From NCBI RefSeq assembly GCF_005871185.1, contig NZ_SWKN01000007.1:372001-436000 (forward strand): a DNA stretch of 64,000 nt, read 5' to 3'. Every line of letters starts with the position of its first letter. The first letter of the stretch is position 1. The position numbers were made by a program, and so were the translations under genes. Below the pieces are notes generated by a model. That model had not been told where the DNA came from and ran no database searches. It worked only from the letters and a program-made list of their open reading frames with translations. Shown piece by piece: positions 26,352-38,649 of the stretch. Source of the DNA: Limnobacter alexandrii. Lineage in GTDB: Bacteria > Pseudomonadota > Gammaproteobacteria > Burkholderiales > Burkholderiaceae_B.

Positions 26352-28250
26352 TCAGGCTTTGACGGTCAGCAGCAACATGTTCAAGCGTCGAACAAAACCA
26401 GCCGGGTCTTCCAGCTGCCCGCCTTCTGCCAGCACCGCCTGATCAAACAACACATTGACCCATTCATCGAAGTGATTTTTTTCAATTTTCAAGCGCTGAA
26501 CAAAAGGATGTTCAGGGTTTAGCTCAAGAATGGGTTTTGTATCGGGTGCATTCTGCCCAGCCTGCTTCAGCATGCGCTTCAAATGCTCGCTCATGCCCGT
26601 TTCGTCGGCCACTATACATGCAGGGCTGTCGGTCAAACGCAATGTAACACGAGCCTCTTTGATGCGGTCTTTCAGCAGGTCTTCAACCTTCTTCAGCACA
26701 TCCTTGAACTCGTCCTCAACCTTCTTCTTGGTTTCCTTGTCTTTTTCATCTTCAAGGGCACCCAGGTCAAGACCGCCTTTCGCGCAGCTTTGCAACTCCT
26801 TACCCTCAAATTCTTGCAGATAGGAAAGCATCCATTCGTCCACGCGGTCGCTCAGCAGCAGCACTTCCACACCCTTCTTCTTGAACACTTCCAGGTGCGG
26901 GCTGTACTTGGCAGCGGCATAGGTGTCGGCAGTCACGTAGTAAATCTTGTCCTGCCCTTCTTTCATGCGGCCCACGTAATCAGCCAATGAGACAGTTTGC
27001 GCTTCGCCTTCACTTTGAGTGCTTGCAAACCGCAGCAACTTGGCGATGCGTTCCTTGTTGGCTGGGTCATCGCCCATGCCTTCTTTCAGCACCTGGCCAA
27101 ACTCTGTCCAGAAATTCGCGTACTTCTCTGCCTCGTTCGCAGCCATGTCTTCCAGCAGGCCGAGCACTTTTTTGACAGAACCTTCACGAATGGCTTTCAC
27201 ATCGCGGCTTTCCTGCAAAATTTCACGCGACACGTTCAATGGCAGGTCAGAAGAATCAATCACGCCTTTCACAAAACGCATGTAAGGGGGCATTAACTGC
27301 TCGGCATCGTCCATGATGAACACGCGCTTTACATACAGTTTGATGCCTTTTTGCTGGTTGCGATCCCACAGGTCGTAGGGCGCTTTGGCTGGAATGTACA
27401 ACAGCGAAGTGTATTCAGACCGGCCACCCTCAACACGATTGTGGGTGTAGGCCAGCGGGTCAGCAAAGTCGAAGCTGATGGTTTTGTAAAACTCGTTGTA
27501 TTGCTCGGCAGTGATGTCACTTTTTGAACGGGCCCACAAGGCATTGGCCTTGTTCACGTTTTCCCATTCGCCTGTGGCCTTCATGCCTCCGGCTTCTTCG
27601 TCCCATTCCTCTTTCAGCATTTGAATGGGCAAGGAAATGTGGTCGGAATATTTGGTCAGGATGCTCTTCAATTTCCAGCCAGAAAGCAGCTCGTCCTCAT
27701 CGGCTTTCAGGTGCAGAATAATCTGGGTTCCACGGTCTGCTTTCTCAATGGCTTCCACGCTGAATTCGCCATCGCCTTTGGATTCCCATTCCACGCCCTC
27801 GGCTGCTGGCAAACCCGCCTTGCGTGAACGCACAGTTACCTTGTCGGCCACAATAAAAGCTGAATAAAAACCCACGCCAAACTGGCCAATCAAGGCCGCG
27901 TCTTTTTGCTGATCGCCGCTCAACTTGCCGAAAAATTCCTTGGTGCCACTTTTTGCGATGGTACCTAGGTGCTCGATTGCGTCTTCCCGGCTTAAGCCAA
28001 TGCCATTGTCTTCAATCGTGATGGTGCGGGCTTCTTTGTCAAAGCTCACGCGGATTTTAAGTTCGCTGTCGTTTTCAAACAGCCCCGCGTTATTGATGGC
28101 TTCGAAGCGCAGTTTGTCGCAAGCGTCCGAGGCATTGGATACCAGCTCGCGCAGAAAAATTTCCTTGTTGGAATACAGCGAATGAATCATCAAATGCAGA
28201 AGTTGCTTCACCTCTGTTTGAAAACCCATTGTTTCCTTCATTGCACCCAT
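26352..28250 (-). CDS. htpG: Molecular chaperone HtpG (Hsp90)
   Basis: A 632-residue cytosolic Hsp90 chaperone. The N-terminal GHKL ATPase has [25 protein letters not shown] and [11 protein letters not shown]; the middle domain has [10 protein letters not shown] and the [12 protein letters not shown] motif; the C-terminal dimerisation domain follows. Several in-frame Met codons exist near the start. ATG 28248-28250 is chosen because GGGAG lies eight bases upstream of it; an ATG at 28268 would put this ribosome site inside the gene. It is probably monocistronic, since a terminator separates it from parC. Confidence 0.96.
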   Translation of the reverse strand: MGAMKETMGFQTEVKQLLHLMIHSLYSNKEIFLRELVSNASDACDKLRFEAINNAGLFENDSELKIRVSFDKEARTITIEDNGIGLSREDAIEHLGTIAKSGTKEFFGKLSGDQQKDAALIGQFGVGFYSAFIVADKVTVRSRKAGLPAAEGVEWESKGDGEFSVEAIEKADRGTQIILHLKADEDELLSGWKLKSILTKYSDHISLPIQMLKEEWDEEAGGMKATGEWENVNKANALWARSKSDITAEQYNEFYKTISFDFADPLAYTHNRVEGGRSEYTSLLYIPAKAPYDLWDRNQQKGIKLYVKRVFIMDDAEQLMPPYMRFVKGVIDSSDLPLNVSREILQESRDVKAIREGSVKKVLGLLEDMAANEAEKYANFWTEFGQVLKEGMGDDPANKERIAKLLRFASTQSEGEAQTVSLADYVGRMKEGQDKIYYVTADTYAAAKYSPHLEVFKKKGVEVLLLSDRVDEWMLSYLQEFEGKELQSCAKGGLDLGALEDEKDKETKKKVEDEFKDVLKKVEDLLKDRIKEARVTLRLTDSPACIVADETGMSEHLKRMLKQAGQNAPDTKPILELNPEHPFVQRLKIEKNHFDEWVNVLFDQAVLAEGGQLEDPAGFVRRLNMLLLTVKA

Positions 28251-28321
28251 GTTATTTGCTCCCTTCATCTTCTTGGTTTGGATGCGGGGGATATGGGGGT
28301 AAAGTTTAAAATTTCAAGACG

Positions 28322-28346
28322 AAAAAAAAGCCCCGAAGGGCTTTTT
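28322..28346 (-). terminator. Terminator of the rnr-rlmB-parC unit
   Basis: On the minus strand AAAGCCC-TTCG-GGGCTTT is followed by an unbroken T-run; it begins right after the parC stop. Confidence 0.9.
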
Positions 28347-30668
28347 TTAACTGGCCTTGCGCAAGGTATCCGCCTTGAACTTGATGTCGAGCTCCCTGCC
28401 TTTTCGACCACGCTTGCCCAGGCGCTCGGCCAGCAAGCCAGGTTTCAAAACCTCCTCGCGGTCTTTGCCGCCACGGCCTGTGCCAGCAACCACCAGGCTG
28501 TCAGCAGGGCCAAAAGCAACAGCCGCCACCAAGGAATCTTTGTCATCCAGAGGCAACAACTGCACACCACGCCCTCCGCCGGAAAGCTGTTTCAACTCCT
28601 CAAGCATGAATACGTGGAATCGCCCGCTTTCAGCCAATACGGCCACGCGGTCGTCTGTGGGCTGCAACAACACAGGTTGCAACAACTTCTCGCCTGGGTT
28701 CAGGCTGATAAACTGCTTGCCGGCCTTCATGCGGCTTTCCATATTGCCAGCAGTGGCCACAAAGCCGTAGGCCGCACTGCAAGCCAGGAACACTGGCTGG
28801 GTAGCAGGTGCCGCAAGCGCATGGCTCAGCGTACCCCCATTCAACTCCACCAGGCTTTGGGCAGGAATGCCATCGCCCCTGCCGCCCGGCCAGGCTGAAA
28901 CCGGCACGCTGAACACCTTGCCCAGCGCATTGCCGGCACCGAACAAATAAGTGATGTCGGTGGTTTTGCATTCGAACGAAGCATACAGCGCATCGCCCAC
29001 CTTGAAGGTGAATTGGGCGGCGTCGTGGCCGTGGCCCTGGCGGTTTCGAATCCAGAATTTCTGGGAAACAATCACCGTGGTAGGCTCTTCCACCACTTTC
29101 ACTTCCACGCTGGCTTTCTCGGCTTCTTCAATCAGGGTGCGGCGGTCGTCGCCATAGGTGTCGGTGTCTTTGCGAATTTCACCAATAATTCGGGTTTTCA
29201 GTTTGCCTTCGTCGGCCAACAAGGCTTCCAAATCGGCTTTCTCTTCGCCCAGTTTGGCCAACTCCTGCTCAATCTTGATTTTTTCAAGGCGAGCCAACTG
29301 ACGCAGTCGAATTTCAAGAATGTCTTCGGCCTGGCGATCACTCAGCTTGAACGCCTCGATCAACGCGGGCTTGGGCTCATCGCTTTCACGAATCACCTTG
29401 ATCACTTCATCAATGTTCAACCAAGCGATCAGGCGGCCTTCCAGCACGTGAATTCGGTCATTCACCTGCGCCAAGCGGTGCTGGCTGCGGCGGGTTACGC
29501 ACACTTTGCGGAATTCAATCCAGTCCAGCAACATGGCAATCAAACCACGCTGGCCCGGGCGGCCGGCATTGTCGATGCTCACCAGGTTGATCGAGGTGTT
29601 GGTTTCAAGGCTGGTGTGGCTTAACAGCAGGTTGGAAAACTCCTCAACCGACACATTGCGGCTTTTGGGCTCGAACACCAAACGCACCGCGTTTTCCTTG
29701 CCCGACTCATCCCGCACGGCATCCAGCATGGCCAAAACCTGTGCCTTCAGGTTTTGCTGCTCAGTACTCAGCCCCTTCTTGCCAGCCTTTACCTTGGGGT
29801 TGGTCAACTCTTCAATTTCTTCCAGCACTTTGGCAGTGCTGGTGTTGGGTGGCAGTTCTTTCACCACCAACTGCCACTGGCCACGGGCCATTTCTTCAAT
29901 GTCCCAACGGGCACGTACCTTGATTGAACCCCGGCCACCCGCGTAAATCTCTTTCATCGCGCTGGCGGGCGAAATAATTTGCGCACCACCCGGGAAATCG
30001 GGCGCCGGCAAATGACCCATGATGGTGTCCAAATCAGCATTCGGATGCTTGATCAGGTGGATGGTTGCCGCCGCCACTTCCCGAATGTTGTGCGGCGGAA
30101 TGTCAGTGGCCATGCCCACTGCAATGCCAGAAGCGCCATTCAACAGCACGAAAGGCAAGCGCGCTGGCAACAGCTTGGGTTCCTGAAAACTGCCATCGTA
30201 GTTCGGAATGAAATCGACGGTGCCCATGTCCACTTCATCGAGTAGCAGCTTGGCGATTGGCGTTAAGCGGGCCTCGGTGTATCGCATCGCGGCTGCGCCG
30301 TCGCCGTCGCGGCTACCAAAGTTGCCCTGACCGTCAATTAATGGGTAACGCAAGGTGAAGTTTTGCGCCATGCGCACCAGCGCATCATAGGCGGCCTGGT
30401 CACCATGCGGGTGGTACTTACCCAGCACATCACCGACCACACGGGCCGATTTCACAGGCTTGGCGTTGTTGCCCAAGCCCATTTCATTCATGGCGTACAG
30501 AATGCGGCGCTGCACAGGCTTTTGTCCGTCTGCGCACTCGGGCAGCGCCCTGCCCTTCACCACAGAAATGGCGTAATCCAGGTAAGCGCGCTCGGCATAC
30601 AGGCCAAGGGTAATCGTTTCAGAATCGTCGCCAGAAGGAGGCGTTGCATCCAGGGTAAGTTGTTCCAT
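28347..30668 (-). CDS. parC: DNA topoisomerase IV subunit A
   Basis: A 773-residue subunit that, with ParE, decatenates daughter chromosomes. The N terminus has the [22 protein letters not shown] motif, the quinolone-determining region [15 protein letters not shown] and the active-site Tyr at about 130 (AMRYTEARL). The C-terminal domain is a beta-pinwheel type rather than the GyrA-box type (no QRRGGKG), which supports ParC over GyrA. parE is not adjacent. It lies 18 bp behind rlmB and ends in a strong terminator. Confidence 0.94.
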   Translation of the reverse strand: MEQLTLDATPPSGDDSETITLGLYAERAYLDYAISVVKGRALPECADGQKPVQRRILYAMNEMGLGNNAKPVKSARVVGDVLGKYHPHGDQAAYDALVRMAQNFTLRYPLIDGQGNFGSRDGDGAAAMRYTEARLTPIAKLLLDEVDMGTVDFIPNYDGSFQEPKLLPARLPFVLLNGASGIAVGMATDIPPHNIREVAAATIHLIKHPNADLDTIMGHLPAPDFPGGAQIISPASAMKEIYAGGRGSIKVRARWDIEEMARGQWQLVVKELPPNTSTAKVLEEIEELTNPKVKAGKKGLSTEQQNLKAQVLAMLDAVRDESGKENAVRLVFEPKSRNVSVEEFSNLLLSHTSLETNTSINLVSIDNAGRPGQRGLIAMLLDWIEFRKVCVTRRSQHRLAQVNDRIHVLEGRLIAWLNIDEVIKVIRESDEPKPALIEAFKLSDRQAEDILEIRLRQLARLEKIKIEQELAKLGEEKADLEALLADEGKLKTRIIGEIRKDTDTYGDDRRTLIEEAEKASVEVKVVEEPTTVIVSQKFWIRNRQGHGHDAAQFTFKVGDALYASFECKTTDITYLFGAGNALGKVFSVPVSAWPGGRGDGIPAQSLVELNGGTLSHALAAPATQPVFLACSAAYGFVATAGNMESRMKAGKQFISLNPGEKLLQPVLLQPTDDRVAVLAESGRFHVFMLEELKQLSGGGRGVQLLPLDDKDSLVAAVAFGPADSLVVAGTGRGGKDREEVLKPGLLAERLGKRGRKGRELDIKFKADTLRKAS

Positions 30669-30686
30669 GCGGTGCTTCGAGGTTTC

Positions 30687-31421
30687 TTATTTTGAGAATT
30701 GACGTTGACGAAGGGTTTCAAACAGGCAAACCGAACTGGCCACCGACACGTTCAGGCTTTCAACACTGCCTATCATCGGGATTTGCACCAACTGGTCGCA
30801 TTTTTCACGGGTCAGGCGGCGCATGCCATCGCCTTCAGCACCCAGTACCCATGCAATAGGGCCATTCAAATCGGCATCGTACAGGGTATCTGTGGCCTCA
30901 CCAGCCGTGCCGATACACCACACGCCGGCGTCCTGAATTTCTTCCAACGTTCGGGCCAAGTTCGTGACTGTAATTACAGGGATTGTTTCAGCCGCACCGC
31001 AGGCCACTTTGGACACCACCGGCGTAATGCCCACCGATTTGTCTTTGGGCAATACCACAGCATGCACACCAGCTGCATCGGCACTGCGCAGGCAAGCACC
31101 CAGGTTGTGGGGGTCGGTCACGCCATCCAGCACCAACAACAAAGTATTTTTGCCGTGGGTGTCAATGATTTCGAACAGGTCGTTGCTTTTCACCAATTCT
31201 TTGGCAAATGCAACCACGCCTTGGTGCTGTTTGTGACCTGCAGCTTTTTCCAGACGATCGGAATCGGCGGCACTTACTTTCACGCCAGCAGCTTTCACCT
31301 TGTCGATGAATTGCTGCATGCGCTTGTCTTTGCGGTGTTGGTCTACCAACACCTCTTCCACGCTGGCCGGGGCTGTTTTAACCCGGGCTGACACGGCATG
31401 AAAACCATACAAAATGGCCAA
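30687..31421 (-). CDS. rlmB: 23S rRNA (guanosine-2251-2'-O)-methyltransferase RlmB
   Basis: A 244-residue SPOUT methyltransferase that modifies G2251 in the ribosomal P loop. The N-terminal substrate-binding domain begins ILYGFHAVSARVK. The knotted catalytic domain shows LVLDGVTDPHNLGACLRSADAAGV, LGAEGDGMRRL and IPMIGSVESLNVSVAS. It follows rnr by 14 bp, the same order as in E. coli. Confidence 0.96.
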   Translation of the reverse strand: MAILYGFHAVSARVKTAPASVEEVLVDQHRKDKRMQQFIDKVKAAGVKVSAADSDRLEKAAGHKQHQGVVAFAKELVKSNDLFEIIDTHGKNTLLLVLDGVTDPHNLGACLRSADAAGVHAVVLPKDKSVGITPVVSKVACGAAETIPVITVTNLARTLEEIQDAGVWCIGTAGEATDTLYDADLNGPIAWVLGAEGDGMRRLTREKCDQLVQIPMIGSVESLNVSVASSVCLFETLRQRQFSK

Positions 31422-31435
31422 TTGAGTCGCTCCGC

Positions 31436-33952
31436 TTATCTAGGTTTTTTCGCTGCAGTGCGCATTTTAGACCCAGTGGCAGGCTTGGTACGGCTGACAC
31501 GCTTGGCTTTTTGAATTTCTTCCTTGCGTTTTTTCTCGGCAGCCGCCTTGCTGCGCGATTCATCGGCAGCCCGCTTCTTGTTCACACCACGTGTGGAGGC
31601 ACCTTCTTCAGGTGGCAACACAGGGGCGGTTTTGCCTGCGTCTTGAACAGCTTGCTGCAGTTGCGAGGTGTTGGTACGGCGGCCTTGCTGACGCTGGGGC
31701 CGATTGCCTGCTTTGCCACTTGGCTTGGCTGAACCAGGGTCACGCATCAGGCTTTCAAACTTCACGCCCTGCACCAGGCGGAATTCAATTCGGCGTGCAT
31801 CCAGGTCAACTCTGGACACCTGCACATTGATTGGATCGGTCAGGCGGTAGCGAATACCACTGCGCTCGCCTCGCAATTCATGCAGGCTGTCGCTGTACTG
31901 GAAATACTCGGTACCCAGTTCAGACACATGCACCAAACCCTCCACATACAAGGCATCCAGCGTAATGAACAAACCAAAGCTGGTCACGCCCGACACATGG
32001 CCCTGGAAGGTATCACCGACGCGCTCTTTCATGAAGAAGCACTTCAGCCACGACATCACATCACGAGAAGCCTCGTCTGCACGTCGCTCAGTGGATGAAA
32101 ACCAGTTGCCGGATTGATCCCAACGGGCAATCTCCTCGGCCTTGTCCACCCGGCGTTTGGGGTCGAAATCTTCGAACTCACGCTCATCCAGCGGCAGTGG
32201 CACATAACGCTTGCCAGCCAACAAGGCCTTGATGCTTCGGTGAACCATCAAATCGGGATAACGGCGAATGGGCGACGTAAAGTGTGCATAAGCCGGGTAA
32301 GCCAAGCCAAAGTGGCCACTGTTGTGCGGTGTGTAAATGGCCTGCTGCATCGAGCGCAGCATCATGGTTTGCAACAAAGCCTGATCAGGGCGGCCCTGAA
32401 TTTTTTTCATGAGGTTGGCGTAATCGATACTGGTGGGATCATCGCCGCCGTCCAGCGTCAAACCCACTGAGCGCAAAAAGGCACGCAAATTTTGCAGTTT
32501 CTCAACTGTTGGCCCTTCGTGCACGCGGTACAAGCTTGGGTGTTTGCTGCGCTCCAGGAAATCAGCAGCGCACACATTGGCAGCCAACATGCACTCTTCA
32601 ATCAAGCGGTGCGCATCGTTGCGGCGTTTGGGTACAATTTTGTCGATCTTGCCATCGGGGTCGAGCATCACCTGCGTTTCGACTGTGTCAATTTCCATGG
32701 CCCCACGGCGCTGGCGCGACTCAAACAGCACCTTGAACAAGGTGTACAGGTTTTCAATGTCGCCATACACATGGCCCATGGCCTTGGCAGCCATGCTTTG
32801 CGGATCAGTCAGTGCGTCCCACACCTGGTTGTAGGTTAAGCGGGCCGCAGAGTGGATCACCGCGTTGTAAAACTGGTAAGCCTTGATTGCGCCTTTGGGG
32901 CCGATGATCATGTCGCACACCAGCACCAAGCGGTCCACGCCAGGGTTCAGCGAACACAAACCGTTCGACAACTTCTCGGGCAACATGGGAATGACCCGGC
33001 GCGGGAAATACACGGAGGTACCACGCTTGGTGGCCTCTTGATCGATGGGGGTGCCAGGCAACACATAATGGCTTACATCAGCAATCGCCACCAGCAAACG
33101 CCAGCCACCCTTGGTGTCGCTAGACGGGGTGCAGTACACGGCATCATCGAAGTCGCGGGCATCCTCACCGTCAATGGTCACGAATGGCACGTCGCGCAAA
33201 TCCACACGGCCTTTCAGGTCTTTGTGTTCAACCTCATTTGGAATGCTTTCCGCCTGATTCATGGTCATCAAATTGAATTCATGCGGCACATCGAATTTAC
33301 GCACGGCAATTTCGATTTCCATGCCGGGGTCGTCCAGCTCGCCCAGTACCTCGGCCACTTTGCCGATTGGCTGGGAATGGCGTGTGGGTTGCTCGATAAT
33401 TTCAACCGTAACCACTTTGCCCGGTGTGGCATTGCCCACGTCTTTGGGCGACACCAGAATGTCGTGCTTGATTCGCTGGTCTTCAGGGATCACCAGCAAA
33501 ATGCCACGTTCAGACACCAATCGCCCAACCAGGCGGTTGGTTTTGCGTTCTGTCACTTCGACAATTGTGCCTTCTGGCTTGCCACGGTGGTCCGTGCCGG
33601 TGATGCGCACCAACACGCGGTCGCCGTGCAACACCTTTTGCATCTCACGCGGTGAAAGGAAGGCGTCTGGCCCGCGATCGTCGCGAACCAGAAAACCAAA
33701 GCCGTCACGGTGGCCCGCCACACGGCCTGCTACAAAATCAAGTTTGGTAGAAAGCAACAACATGCCTTTTCTGTTGGGCATTAATTGGCCATCACGCTCC
33801 ATGGCGTTCAGGCGTTTTTCAATTATGGGAATTTGGTCTTCAGTGAGTTTGAGGTGCTCAAAAACCTGTTCGCGGGTTAAGGGGGCTTGCGCTTGGCGCA
33901 GTACAGCCAGGATGTCTTCACGACTTGGAATTTTTATTTCTGTTTTATGCAT
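31436..33952 (-). CDS. rnr: Ribonuclease R
   Basis: An 838-residue 3'-to-5' exoribonuclease that degrades structured RNA and helps in rRNA and tmRNA quality control. Domains in order are an N-terminal helix-turn-helix, cold-shock domains, the RNB catalytic domain with the metal-binding DGEDARDFDDAVYC motif, an S1 domain (GDTFQGHVSGVTSFGLFI) and a basic Lys/Arg/Ala-rich tail. The ATG at 33950-33952 has no clear ribosome site, and a TTG two codons upstream is possible. The start codon abuts the -35 box of the divergent tRNA-Leu promoter. Confidence 0.96.
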   Translation of the reverse strand: MHKTEIKIPSREDILAVLRQAQAPLTREQVFEHLKLTEDQIPIIEKRLNAMERDGQLMPNRKGMLLLSTKLDFVAGRVAGHRDGFGFLVRDDRGPDAFLSPREMQKVLHGDRVLVRITGTDHRGKPEGTIVEVTERKTNRLVGRLVSERGILLVIPEDQRIKHDILVSPKDVGNATPGKVVTVEIIEQPTRHSQPIGKVAEVLGELDDPGMEIEIAVRKFDVPHEFNLMTMNQAESIPNEVEHKDLKGRVDLRDVPFVTIDGEDARDFDDAVYCTPSSDTKGGWRLLVAIADVSHYVLPGTPIDQEATKRGTSVYFPRRVIPMLPEKLSNGLCSLNPGVDRLVLVCDMIIGPKGAIKAYQFYNAVIHSAARLTYNQVWDALTDPQSMAAKAMGHVYGDIENLYTLFKVLFESRQRRGAMEIDTVETQVMLDPDGKIDKIVPKRRNDAHRLIEECMLAANVCAADFLERSKHPSLYRVHEGPTVEKLQNLRAFLRSVGLTLDGGDDPTSIDYANLMKKIQGRPDQALLQTMMLRSMQQAIYTPHNSGHFGLAYPAYAHFTSPIRRYPDLMVHRSIKALLAGKRYVPLPLDEREFEDFDPKRRVDKAEEIARWDQSGNWFSSTERRADEASRDVMSWLKCFFMKERVGDTFQGHVSGVTSFGLFITLDALYVEGLVHVSELGTEYFQYSDSLHELRGERSGIRYRLTDPINVQVSRVDLDARRIEFRLVQGVKFESLMRDPGSAKPSGKAGNRPQRQQGRRTNTSQLQQAVQDAGKTAPVLPPEEGASTRGVNKKRAADESRSKAAAEKKRKEEIQKAKRVSRTKPATGSKMRTAAKKPR

Positions 33953-33979
33953 TGACAAATTTATTTATTTCATTAGAAT
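33953..33979 (+). promoter_or_regulatory. Sigma70-type promoter of tRNA-Leu
   Basis: A perfect -35 TTGACA (33953-33958) and a -10-like TAGAAT (33974-33979) are separated by 15 bases, slightly short. The GC-rich CACGGCTCGC between the -10 box and the tRNA resembles the discriminator of stringently controlled stable-RNA promoters. The -35 box directly abuts the rnr start codon on the other strand. Confidence 0.6.
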
Positions 33980-33996
33980 TCACGGCTCGCACCTGT

Positions 33997-34083
33997 GCCC
34001 AGGTGGCGGAATTGGTAGACGCGCTAGGTTCAGGTCCTAGTGGTGGTAACACTGTGGAGGTTCGAGTCCTCTCCTGGGCACCA
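33997..34083 (+). tRNA. tRNA-Leu (anticodon CAG)
   Basis: The acceptor stem GCCCAGG pairs with CCTGGGC, the discriminator is A, and CCA is encoded. The anticodon stem CTAGG/CCTAG encloses the loop TTCAGGT, giving CAG, which reads CUG. The long variable arm (TGGTGGTAACACTGTGG) is as expected for leucine, and the T arm contains GTTCGAGTC. No host-DNA repeat of its 3' end is seen in the window. Confidence 0.97.
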
Positions 34084-34212
34084 GCAGTTTCTTCTCTATG
34101 CGTTCAAACGCAGTGTACAGCACTTTCCCGGCTTTAAATTCGAATTTCCCAGGCGCTTTGCGAATTTGCATTGCCACTGGTGTTTGCAACACAAATTCGC
34201 CAAAAAATTCAC

Positions 34213-35268
34213 CTAGAAACCATAGCCCACGCTGAAAATCAGACTACTGTCGGTTTTCTTCACGCCGGGTGGTGGCATGTTGTCGTAGTCCACATTCAAC
34301 TGTGTGGCCACGTTCACGTTTTCAACAATGGGAACACGCAAACCAATTTTGGTCTTAAACAACGCATCGGCTGTGTCTTCAAGACTGATCGACAAGTCAT
34401 TGTTGTTGAAAAACACCAAGCGCTTGTCCCAGAATTTGCGCTCATAATTCAAGCCAAGGCTTAGGGAAGGGAAAGACTCGTCAGGCGCAACAATGTAGTC
34501 TTCATTCACGTAAGCCAAACCATATTCAGTCGACAATTTGGCAAGTTCGGTTTCAAAAAACTGATAACCGTAACCTGCGCCCAGCGAAGTTCTCAAATTC
34601 AAATCGGCAAGTTCGTCCTGCTCGCCTTTGGCATTCACAAACAGGTAATCCTTTTCGCTTAAAAAGGCATCGTACTGCGTCAGTAGATAACGGTTTGACG
34701 TGGTAGTAACACCTGCGGACTCGGCCTCATTCACCTCCGCCGCCACGGTGTACCTGCTCTCGGGTGTCCGGGCGATCAGCTCGGCGTCAAAATTCAAGGC
34801 ATCGTCTTCAGAATTGCCTCGATTGAACACACCACCCAAATTCGCCCTGCCCGTGTATTTCACCGAGTTATCTACCACGGGCGGGTTAAACATCGCGATG
34901 TCTGCCCTTTGAAGGGGCCTTGAGCGACCCAGATCGCCCTGATCAATGATCAGCTCGCCTTGCTGGCTTAAAGTCACCTTGCCCTTGGCTGTACTGCCAT
35001 CCTTGAGCTTGACCGTGACACCTTCGTCAGACTGCAATTCAAGCACCTGCTTCCAGGGCAACTGGACTTCACCAAACAATGGCGACTTGAGGGTGAGAAT
35101 GTTGTCACTCAGTTTGATGACTTCACCGCTCAGGCGATCGCCGTTTTTTAGCAGCACATTGGCCGCATTAACCGGGTTGCTGAACAGAGAAAGTGCTAGC
35201 GCACAAGCGGAGGTGAATTTGAACACAGGGGGGAAATTTTTTGCGGCTACTTCTTGTAAGACAGGCAT
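34213..35268 (-). CDS. DUF481 family outer-membrane beta-barrel protein (YdiY-like)
   Basis: A 351-residue exported protein. The signal peptide ends near NPVNA; then comes a small beta domain (LLKNGDRLSGEVIKLSDNILTL, repeated as VKLKDGSTAKGKVTL) and a C-terminal DUF481 barrel of alternating strands (YTGRANLGGVFNRGNSEDDALNF) ending in the outer-membrane signature SVGYGF. The role is unknown. ATG 35266-35268 has AAGGAG upstream; a further ATG 48 bases earlier is less likely. Confidence 0.88.
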   Translation of the reverse strand: MPVLQEVAAKNFPPVFKFTSACALALSLFSNPVNAANVLLKNGDRLSGEVIKLSDNILTLKSPLFGEVQLPWKQVLELQSDEGVTVKLKDGSTAKGKVTLSQQGELIIDQGDLGRSRPLQRADIAMFNPPVVDNSVKYTGRANLGGVFNRGNSEDDALNFDAELIARTPESRYTVAAEVNEAESAGVTTTSNRYLLTQYDAFLSEKDYLFVNAKGEQDELADLNLRTSLGAGYGYQFFETELAKLSTEYGLAYVNEDYIVAPDESFPSLSLGLNYERKFWDKRLVFFNNNDLSISLEDTADALFKTKIGLRVPIVENVNVATQLNVDYDNMPPPGVKKTDSSLIFSVGYGF

Positions 35269-35378
35269 TGTCCCGAGGTCTCCTTGGCAGGTAAATGGAC
35301 CCATAGGATACCACACCGGGCTTTAGTGCCTTTTAAGCGGGAAATAAGGCTTTTTTACAGGAAGTTAATGCGAGATTT

Positions 35379-35855
35379 TCAGAGAAAATCGCGGGTTTCG
35401 AAAGGCTGCACAATCCAGACATCGGATTCGAGATACTCGGCAGCAAAATCCGGTTTGAAAACAGAAGCAGGCTTGACCCAAACCACTGCCGTTTTCAGTT
35501 CGGTGATACTTGGACAAATCTTGTGCAAATGCCCACAGAGGGCTTGCATTGTGTGCCCGGTGTCCGCGAGATCATCGACCAGCAGCACCTTGCCTCCGAC
35601 TGGGGAAACCGACGCAATGCTGGCCGAGAGCTGCAAGTCGCCTTGGCTGGTGCCCTCTTCGTCTCGATAGGACGAGGCGGCAATCACGGCCATGGGTTTT
35701 CTCAGCGAACGGGACAAACCATCGGCCAGAAACAAACCACCACGGGATACGCCCAAGATGCAATCGGGATGAAAGCCAGAATTTTTAACGGCGTTCACCA
35801 CCTGATCAATCAGGTGGTGGTATTGCGCATAATCAATATGCAGCTTGCCGTTCAT
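35379..35855 (-). CDS. Purine-type phosphoribosyltransferase
   Basis: A 158-residue type I phosphoribosyltransferase. The PRPP-binding motif VLLVDDLADTGHTM lies near residues 90-103, preceded by CILGVSRGGLFLADGLS, the pyrophosphate loop region. It resembles archaeal- and Gpt-type hypoxanthine/xanthine enzymes, but the base specificity cannot be read with confidence. It follows purA by 17 bp, which supports a purine salvage role linked to AMP synthesis. Confidence 0.85.
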   Translation of the reverse strand: MNGKLHIDYAQYHHLIDQVVNAVKNSGFHPDCILGVSRGGLFLADGLSRSLRKPMAVIAASSYRDEEGTSQGDLQLSASIASVSPVGGKVLLVDDLADTGHTMQALCGHLHKICPSITELKTAVVWVKPASVFKPDFAAEYLESDVWIVQPFETRDFL

Positions 35856-35872
35856 GCGCGAAAGCTTTTGAC

Positions 35873-38373
<2,501 letters not shown>

Positions 38374-38400
38374 GACTATTCCAACTCTTTAAAGAGTGTT

Positions 38401-38580
38401 CTAAAACAAAAAAAGCGTGATACCGATGAGAATCGCCACCAGCCCCACAAACCGTATTTGTCCTTCTGTGAGCGAGGCGATCTTGAGAAAGGTCTCTTTC
38501 CACTGTTTTGGAAAAAGAAAAGGCATAAGACCCTCGAGAATAAACACGAGGGCCAAAGCCAGCCACAAGGTCTCGCTCAT
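38401..38580 (-). CDS. DUF2065 small membrane protein
   Basis: A 59-residue protein, easily missed because of its size. Translation gives MSETLWLALALVFILEG, then LMPFLFPKQWKETFLKIASL, then a second hydrophobic helix VGLVAILIGITLFLF at the C terminus. The two-helix form with the central PKQW motif is the DUF2065 (YjeT) pattern. It lies between hflC and hisZ, exactly where this gene occurs in other beta- and gammaproteobacteria. Function is unknown; association with HflKC is suggested only by gene order. Confidence 0.9.
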   Translation of the reverse strand: MSETLWLALALVFILEGLMPFLFPKQWKETFLKIASLTEGQIRFVGLVAILIGITLFLF

Positions 38581-38649
38581 ATCAGTTTTCCCAGAGCCAG
38601 ACCTTTCAAGCGAAAGCGATTAAGCCACGCAAGCGCACGAAACCCCAAG

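Noticed and set aside
33261-34040. Long plus-strand open frame across the 5' half of rnr and into tRNA-Leu
   Set aside because: It is antisense to the well-supported RNase R gene, Arg/Ser-rich in composition, and runs through a tRNA gene.
34084-34212. Gene or terminator behind tRNA-Leu
   Set aside because: Only a short palindrome (TGCGTTCAAACGCA) is seen, without a T-run, and no open frame of interest; nothing firm can be called.
35369-35393. Terminator at the end of the phosphoribosyltransferase gene
   Set aside because: GCGA-GATTTTC/GAAAAT-CGC can pair, but it overlaps the stop codon, has a bulge and lacks a T-run on the minus strand.
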